A stretch of 64,000 bases of DNA from Alicyclobacillaceae bacterium (lineage in GTDB: Bacteria > Bacillota > Bacilli > Kyrpidiales > Kyrpidiaceae). Below are positions 60,196-64,000 of this stretch, in pieces. Location of the stretch: positions 1 through 64,000 of the forward strand of contig JASBVN010000014.1 in the NCBI GenBank assembly GCA_029961045.1, read 5' to 3'. The position numbers and the translations under genes are program-made. Each line of letters opens with the position of its first letter. The stretch's first letter is position 1. Below the pieces are notes generated by a model, which was not told the origin of the DNA, ran no database searches, and saw only the letters and a program-made list of their open reading frames with translations.

Positions 60196-61167
60196 ATGGC
60201 CAATCTGCTTTGGATGCACGGCGGTGCCTGCAACGGCAACACGCAATCGTTTTTAAATGCCGAAGAGCCCACAGTGGTGGATTTGGTGACCGATTTCGGC
60301 ATCCGCATCTTGTATCATCATTCTTTGTCGATGGAATTTGGCAACGAAGTTCGCCGGGTGCTCGATCGCGTTCTCAGCGGAGAAATCCCGTTGGACATTT
60401 TCGTCTTCGAGGGGACGGTGATCCAAGGGCCCAACGGAACCGGCCACTACGACATGTTCATGGATCGCCCGAAGAAGGATTGGGTGTGGGAACTCGCCCA
60501 CATGGCCCAATACGTCGTGGCCATCGGCGACTGTGCGTGTTGGGGCGGCATTCCGGCGACGAAACCGAATCCCAGTGAATCCGTGGGATTGCAATACCTC
60601 AAGGAGGAAAGGGGCGGTTTTCTCGGGGCGGACTTCCGCTCGAAGGCGGGATTGCCCGTCATCAACATTCCCGGTTGTCCGGCTCATCCCGACTGGGTGA
60701 CGCAAATCCTCGTGGCCATCGCAACCGGGCGGGCGGAAGACGTCGCTCTGGATGAGTTGCAACGTCCGCAGACGTTCTTCAAGAGCCATACCCATACGGG
60801 GTGCACCCGCAATGAATACTTCGACTATAAAGAGGCCGTGGAAGAATTTGGTCAAGGAACCCGGAAAGGCTGCCTGTTTTATGAGCAAGGGTGCCGCGGT
60901 CCCATGACCCACTCGCCGTGCAACCGCATCCTCTGGAACCGTCAATCGTCCAAAACGCGTGCGGGTATGCCCTGCATTGGGTGCACGGAACCGCAATTTC
61001 CCTTCTTCGATTTGGCGCCGGGGACCGTTTTTAAGACGCAAAAGGTGTTCGGGTCCATTCCCAAGGAAGTACCCCAAGGTAGCGATCCGCTGAGCTATTC
61101 GCTCCATGCTGCAGTGGCGCGGGTTGCGGCGCCGAAATGGGCGAAGGAAGAAATGTTCGTGCCGTGA
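60196..61167 (+). CDS. hupS: Uptake [NiFe] hydrogenase small subunit, group 2a type
   Basis: This subunit carries the iron-sulfur relay from the NiFe site to the electron acceptor. The 323-residue protein starts LLWMHGGACNGNTQSF with the first cluster Cys at position 12 and has no Tat signal peptide, so the enzyme faces the cytoplasm. Further cluster motifs are GDCACWGGIPA, NIPGCPAHPDW, HTGCTRNEYF, KGCLFYEQGCRG, SPCNRILWN and MPCIGCTEP. The close resemblance to cyanobacterial HupS and mycobacterial Huc is from memory and points to group 2a. GGAGGTGAT precedes the ATG. Confidence 0.94.
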   Translation: MANLLWMHGGACNGNTQSFLNAEEPTVVDLVTDFGIRILYHHSLSMEFGNEVRRVLDRVLSGEIPLDIFVFEGTVIQGPNGTGHYDMFMDRPKKDWVWELAHMAQYVVAIGDCACWGGIPATKPNPSESVGLQYLKEERGGFLGADFRSKAGLPVINIPGCPAHPDWVTQILVAIATGRAEDVALDELQRPQTFFKSHTHTGCTRNEYFDYKEAVEEFGQGTRKGCLFYEQGCRGPMTHSPCNRILWNRQSSKTRAGMPCIGCTEPQFPFFDLAPGTVFKTQKVFGSIPKEVPQGSDPLSYSLHAAVARVAAPKWAKEEMFVP

Positions 61168-61198
61168 TATTGAGCCATTTCAAGTGGGGTGAACGGGT

Positions 61199-62872
61199 GT
61201 GAGCAAGCAATTGACCCATTCGGGCAAGAAAATGGATCTCAAAGTTCACGCATTGGGACGGGTGGAAGGAGATCTGGACGTCCGGGTGGCCATCGAGGAC
61301 GGAACGGTCGTGGACGCGTGGACCGAGGCCACCATGTTTCGCGGGTTCGAAATCATTCTAAAGGGCAAGGATCCCCAGGCGGGGCTCATCGTGACACCGC
61401 GGATTTGCGGCATTTGCGGGGGCAGCCACCTCTACAAGGCGGCGTATGCCTTGGATACCGCCTGGCATACGGAAGTCCCGCCCAACGCCACCCTGGTGCG
61501 CAATATTGCCCAGGCGTCGGAGACGATCCAGAGCATTCCCCGTTGGTTTTACGCGCTCTTTGCCATCGGCTTGACGCACCGCAAGTATGCCTCTTCCCAC
61601 CTGTATGAGGAGGTCGTCCGGCGGTGGGCTCCCTTTGAAGGGACGAGTTACGAGATCGGCGTGACGACTTCCATCAAACCGGTGGAAATTTACGCCATCT
61701 TCGGCGGGCAATGGCCTCATTCGAGCTTCATGGTACCCGGAGGTGTGATGTGCGGCCCCACTCTTTCGGACATCACGCGCTCCATCTCCATCCTGGAGTA
61801 TTACCGGGAAACGTGGCTGGAGAAGGTCTGGTTGGGGTGTTCGGTGGAACGGTGGTTGGAGAACAAGACGTGGAAGGATGTCCTCAACTGGCTGGACGAG
61901 AAACCCGAGCACCGCGATTCGGATTTGGGTTTATTTATTCGGTACTGCATGGAGATTGGTTTGGATCAGATCGGCCGGGGGCCGGGGCGGTATCTGGCCG
62001 CAGGCACTTTCTTCCATCCGGAGAAATACCGTTACCCGAGCATTGAAGGTCGCAACGGGGCCTTAATTGCCCGCTCGGGGATTTACGACGGCCAGCATTT
62101 CCACGATTTCGATCAATCCAGGGTGCGGGAGGATCATACGCATTCCTTCTTCCGCGGCAGCGGGTCCCTTCATCCGTTTGAAGGGGTGACGGAGCCGCTC
62201 GATCCTGTGGAAGGGCAAAAGGAGGGCAAATATACGTGGGCCAAGGCTCCCCGGTATGATATACCCGGCGTGGGCGAGATGGCATTGGAGGCGGGGCCGC
62301 TGGCGCGCCAGGTGATCGCGGGACGCCCGGGCGCCGAGCCGTGGCAAGACTACGATCCGCTCTTTTTGAACATCGTCCAGGAGATTGGCCCCAGCGTCAT
62401 GGTCCGCGTCCTGGCGCGCATGCACGAAGCGGCGAAATATTACCTGCGCGTGCACGAATGGCTCCGGCAGATCGATCTGAACGAAAAATTTTACGTCAAG
62501 CCTCAGGAGTTGCCGGAAGGGCGAGGGTTCGGAGCGACGGAAGCGGCCCGCGGCGCCCTGGCCGATTGGATCCAAATCAAAGATGGAAAGATCGAAAACT
62601 ATCAGGTGATCACGCCCACGGCTTGGAACATCGGCCCGAGGGATCGCCACGGCAATCGCGGGCCGATCGAGACGGCCATGATCGGCGTTGCGGTGAAAGA
62701 TCCCGACGACCCGGTGGAACTGGCCCACATCGCCCAAAGTTACGATTCCTGCCTCGTCTGCACGGTCCATGCGTACGATGCGAAGACGCACAAGCAATTG
62801 GCGCGCTACGAGGTAGGACCCACCTTTGCCGGCGCCGGCGTGTCTTCCACCGTTCCCGTTCGCAGGGCGTGA
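61199..62872 (+). CDS. hupL: Uptake [NiFe] hydrogenase large subunit, group 2a type
   Basis: This catalytic subunit holds the NiFe(CN)2CO centre that oxidises H2. The 557-residue protein has the N-terminal ligand motif RICGICGGSH (C70, C73) and the C-terminal motif DSCLVCTVH (C518, C521, H524), giving all four nickel cysteines. After H524 there remain 33 residues, which the HupD protease should remove after nickel insertion; this tail is longer than the usual fifteen or so in many hydrogenases. The GTG start is supported by GGGGTGA; an ATG 11 codons in is an alternative. Confidence 0.94.
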   Translation: MSKQLTHSGKKMDLKVHALGRVEGDLDVRVAIEDGTVVDAWTEATMFRGFEIILKGKDPQAGLIVTPRICGICGGSHLYKAAYALDTAWHTEVPPNATLVRNIAQASETIQSIPRWFYALFAIGLTHRKYASSHLYEEVVRRWAPFEGTSYEIGVTTSIKPVEIYAIFGGQWPHSSFMVPGGVMCGPTLSDITRSISILEYYRETWLEKVWLGCSVERWLENKTWKDVLNWLDEKPEHRDSDLGLFIRYCMEIGLDQIGRGPGRYLAAGTFFHPEKYRYPSIEGRNGALIARSGIYDGQHFHDFDQSRVREDHTHSFFRGSGSLHPFEGVTEPLDPVEGQKEGKYTWAKAPRYDIPGVGEMALEAGPLARQVIAGRPGAEPWQDYDPLFLNIVQEIGPSVMVRVLARMHEAAKYYLRVHEWLRQIDLNEKFYVKPQELPEGRGFGATEAARGALADWIQIKDGKIENYQVITPTAWNIGPRDRHGNRGPIETAMIGVAVKDPDDPVELAHIAQSYDSCLVCTVHAYDAKTHKQLARYEVGPTFAGAGVSSTVPVRRA

Positions 62873-62882
62873 GGCGGGGGTG

Positions 62883-63350
62883 TTGACGCTCATCATCGGA
62901 TGCGGCAATTTGCTCCGGAGCGACGATGGCGTGGGCCCTCTGTTGGTGCGCCGGTTGTGGGAATTGGGGCCGCCTCCCGGCGTTCGCCTGGCCGACGGCG
63001 GGACCGCCGGTATGGACGTGGCTTTCCAGATCGGCGACGCCCAGGAGTTGATTCTGGTCGATGCTTGCCGGACGGGCGCCGAGCCGGGCACCATCTTCGA
63101 AGTGCCCGGAGAAGAGGTGGAAACCCCGCCCCTGACGGCCATCAACTTGCACGATTTTCGCTGGGATCACGCCATCGCCTTCGGCCGATGGATGCTGAAG
63201 GATCGTTTTCCAAAAAAGGTGACGGTCTTTCTCGTGGAAGCGGAAACGCTGGATCCGGGATTCGGCCTGTCTCCGCCGGTGGAAGCGGCCATGGAGCGCT
63301 TGGCGGCAGAGTTGATGCGGCGCTTCGGAGGGGAAACCCGTGAAGGTTGA
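62883..63350 (+). CDS. hupD: Hydrogenase maturation endopeptidase
   Basis: This nickel-sensing protease cleaves the C-terminal tail of the hydrogenase large subunit. The 155-residue protein has IIGCGNLLRSDDGVGP at its start (acidic nickel ligand), LILVDACRTGAEPG (second aspartate) and INLHDF (histidine ligand). The start is a TTG; a GTG one codon earlier is possible. It follows hupL by 10 bases. Confidence 0.9.
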   Translation: MTLIIGCGNLLRSDDGVGPLLVRRLWELGPPPGVRLADGGTAGMDVAFQIGDAQELILVDACRTGAEPGTIFEVPGEEVETPPLTAINLHDFRWDHAIAFGRWMLKDRFPKKVTVFLVEAETLDPGFGLSPPVEAAMERLAAELMRRFGGETREG

Positions 63351-63381
63351 GATTACGGCGGCGGGCAAAGGGGGAGGAGCC

Positions 63382-64000
63382 ATGCTACGTCCACAACCGA
63401 TCGGCGTCTTTCCCGGAACGGCGGGGTTCATGATCTTGCCGCCCGTCCCGGAAGCCCAGGCGTTGCTGCCCGAACTTCTGCGCGGGTATCTTCCGGAGCG
63501 GTGGCCGGAGGCATGGGTTTTTTTCGCCAAGGGCGTGGAAGGGGAGAGTGAAGCGTCCCTTTTGCCATCCTTGCCGGAAGGTCCGGAAGGGATTTACAAC
63601 CGTTTTGTTTTGCAACCGGAGGCAGATGTGTATAGGTGGGCGAGGGAACGCCTAGAGGGCGATTATGCCCGCCTGTTGGACGCGGTGGCCTGGCGGTTCG
63701 GTATGTGCGCGGAGCCTCCCGATCTTCTGGAGACCGACGGGGAGATTCGCGCTTTTCTCTTAGCAGCGCAAGCGTACGACGCCATTGACCGGGGCGCTTG
63801 GGAAGCGGGCCTAGCACGGCTTCAAACCGCGGCCGAGGCAGCGGAAGGGATCTCGCCTGTTTTTGCCTCCCGCCTTTATGCCGAATGGGCGGCCTCTAAG
63901 CAGATGCGAGAGGAAGAGGGGGCCATCGACGGCTACCGGAAGGCGCTCGAGCTTTTAGAAGGCACGGCATTCCGGGAAGCCCAGGCGGAGTTGTGGTTCC
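63382..64000 (+). CDS. TPR-like protein downstream of the hydrogenase genes (partial)
   Basis: An open frame runs from the ATG at 63382 to the window edge (at least 206 residues). The N-terminal part has GVFPGTAGFMILPPVP and a domain with acidic loops; from about residue 120 it becomes a series of amphipathic helices (AFLLAAQAYDAIDRGAWEAGLARLQTAAE; LYAEWAASKQMREEEGAIDGYRKALELLEG) with TPR-like spacing. TPR proteins are found next to group 2a hydrogenase genes in other bacteria and may aid assembly (inference). GGGGGAGGAG precedes the ATG. Confidence 0.7.
   Translation, partial: MLRPQPIGVFPGTAGFMILPPVPEAQALLPELLRGYLPERWPEAWVFFAKGVEGESEASLLPSLPEGPEGIYNRFVLQPEADVYRWARERLEGDYARLLDAVAWRFGMCAEPPDLLETDGEIRAFLLAAQAYDAIDRGAWEAGLARLQTAAEAAEGISPVFASRLYAEWAASKQMREEEGAIDGYRKALELLEGTAFREAQAELWF

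Overview
The window reads as the chromosome of an aerobic, hydrogen- and possibly CO-oxidising, endospore-forming member of the Bacilli with a high-GC genome. Several features point there together: an intact mother-cell sigma factor SigK, an alpha/beta-type small acid-soluble spore protein, a bacillithiol-system YtxJ protein, a tRNA-dependent T-box leader on leuS, a TRAP-like (GAGNN)n leader on the glutamine amidotransferase gene, the yqeG-yqeH-aroE-nadD-yqeK-rsfS block, and a group 2a-type uptake [NiFe] hydrogenase beside a molybdenum hydroxylase of the carbon monoxide dehydrogenase family. Kyrpidia or a close relative in the Alicyclobacillaceae would fit; this assignment is inference, not a database result.

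Layout. 1-7.6 kb: an operon for a form II-type CO dehydrogenase-like enzyme (coxS, coxL, coxM), its AAA+/VWA maturation pair (coxD, coxE) and an AMP-forming acyl-CoA synthetase, closed by a strong terminator. 7.6-9.5 kb: a visibly less GC-rich pair on the minus strand (ytxJ and a Cys/Met-metabolism PLP enzyme). 9.5-19.7 kb: sporulation and housekeeping genes (sigK, SASP, a PPP-family phosphatase, a 45-residue zinc-ribbon protein with a near-consensus promoter, a PIG-L deacetylase, udk, mltG, a patatin, a PaaI-type thioesterase, comB, a phosphotransferase and an orphan sensor kinase).

19.8-46.5 kb: a large surface-glycan locus. It holds about ten glycosyltransferases, including three consecutive GT2-TPR paralogues and a double-GT2 fusion, and a set of nucleotide-sugar enzymes: a UDP-sulfoquinovose synthase-like protein, three further NAD-dependent epimerases/dehydratases, a nucleotidyltransferase and a UDP-sugar 6-dehydrogenase. 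Two proteins sharing a C-terminal domain (one with three 21-residue repeats), a spore-coat-like protein with a Thr-Pro tail, a three-gene redox cassette and a class B penicillin-binding protein lie among them. I read this as a candidate spore-surface (or cell-surface) glycosylation system that may use a sulfonated sugar; it is the most novel part of the window.

46.6-58.4 kb: ribosome assembly, shikimate and NAD genes, leuS behind a T-box leader, an anthranilate/aminodeoxychorismate synthase pair behind a TRAP-like site, and murT-gatD for lipid II amidation. 58.4-64 kb: a hydrogenase operon (DUF1641, hypA, hypB, hupS, hupL, hupD and a downstream gene cut by the window edge).
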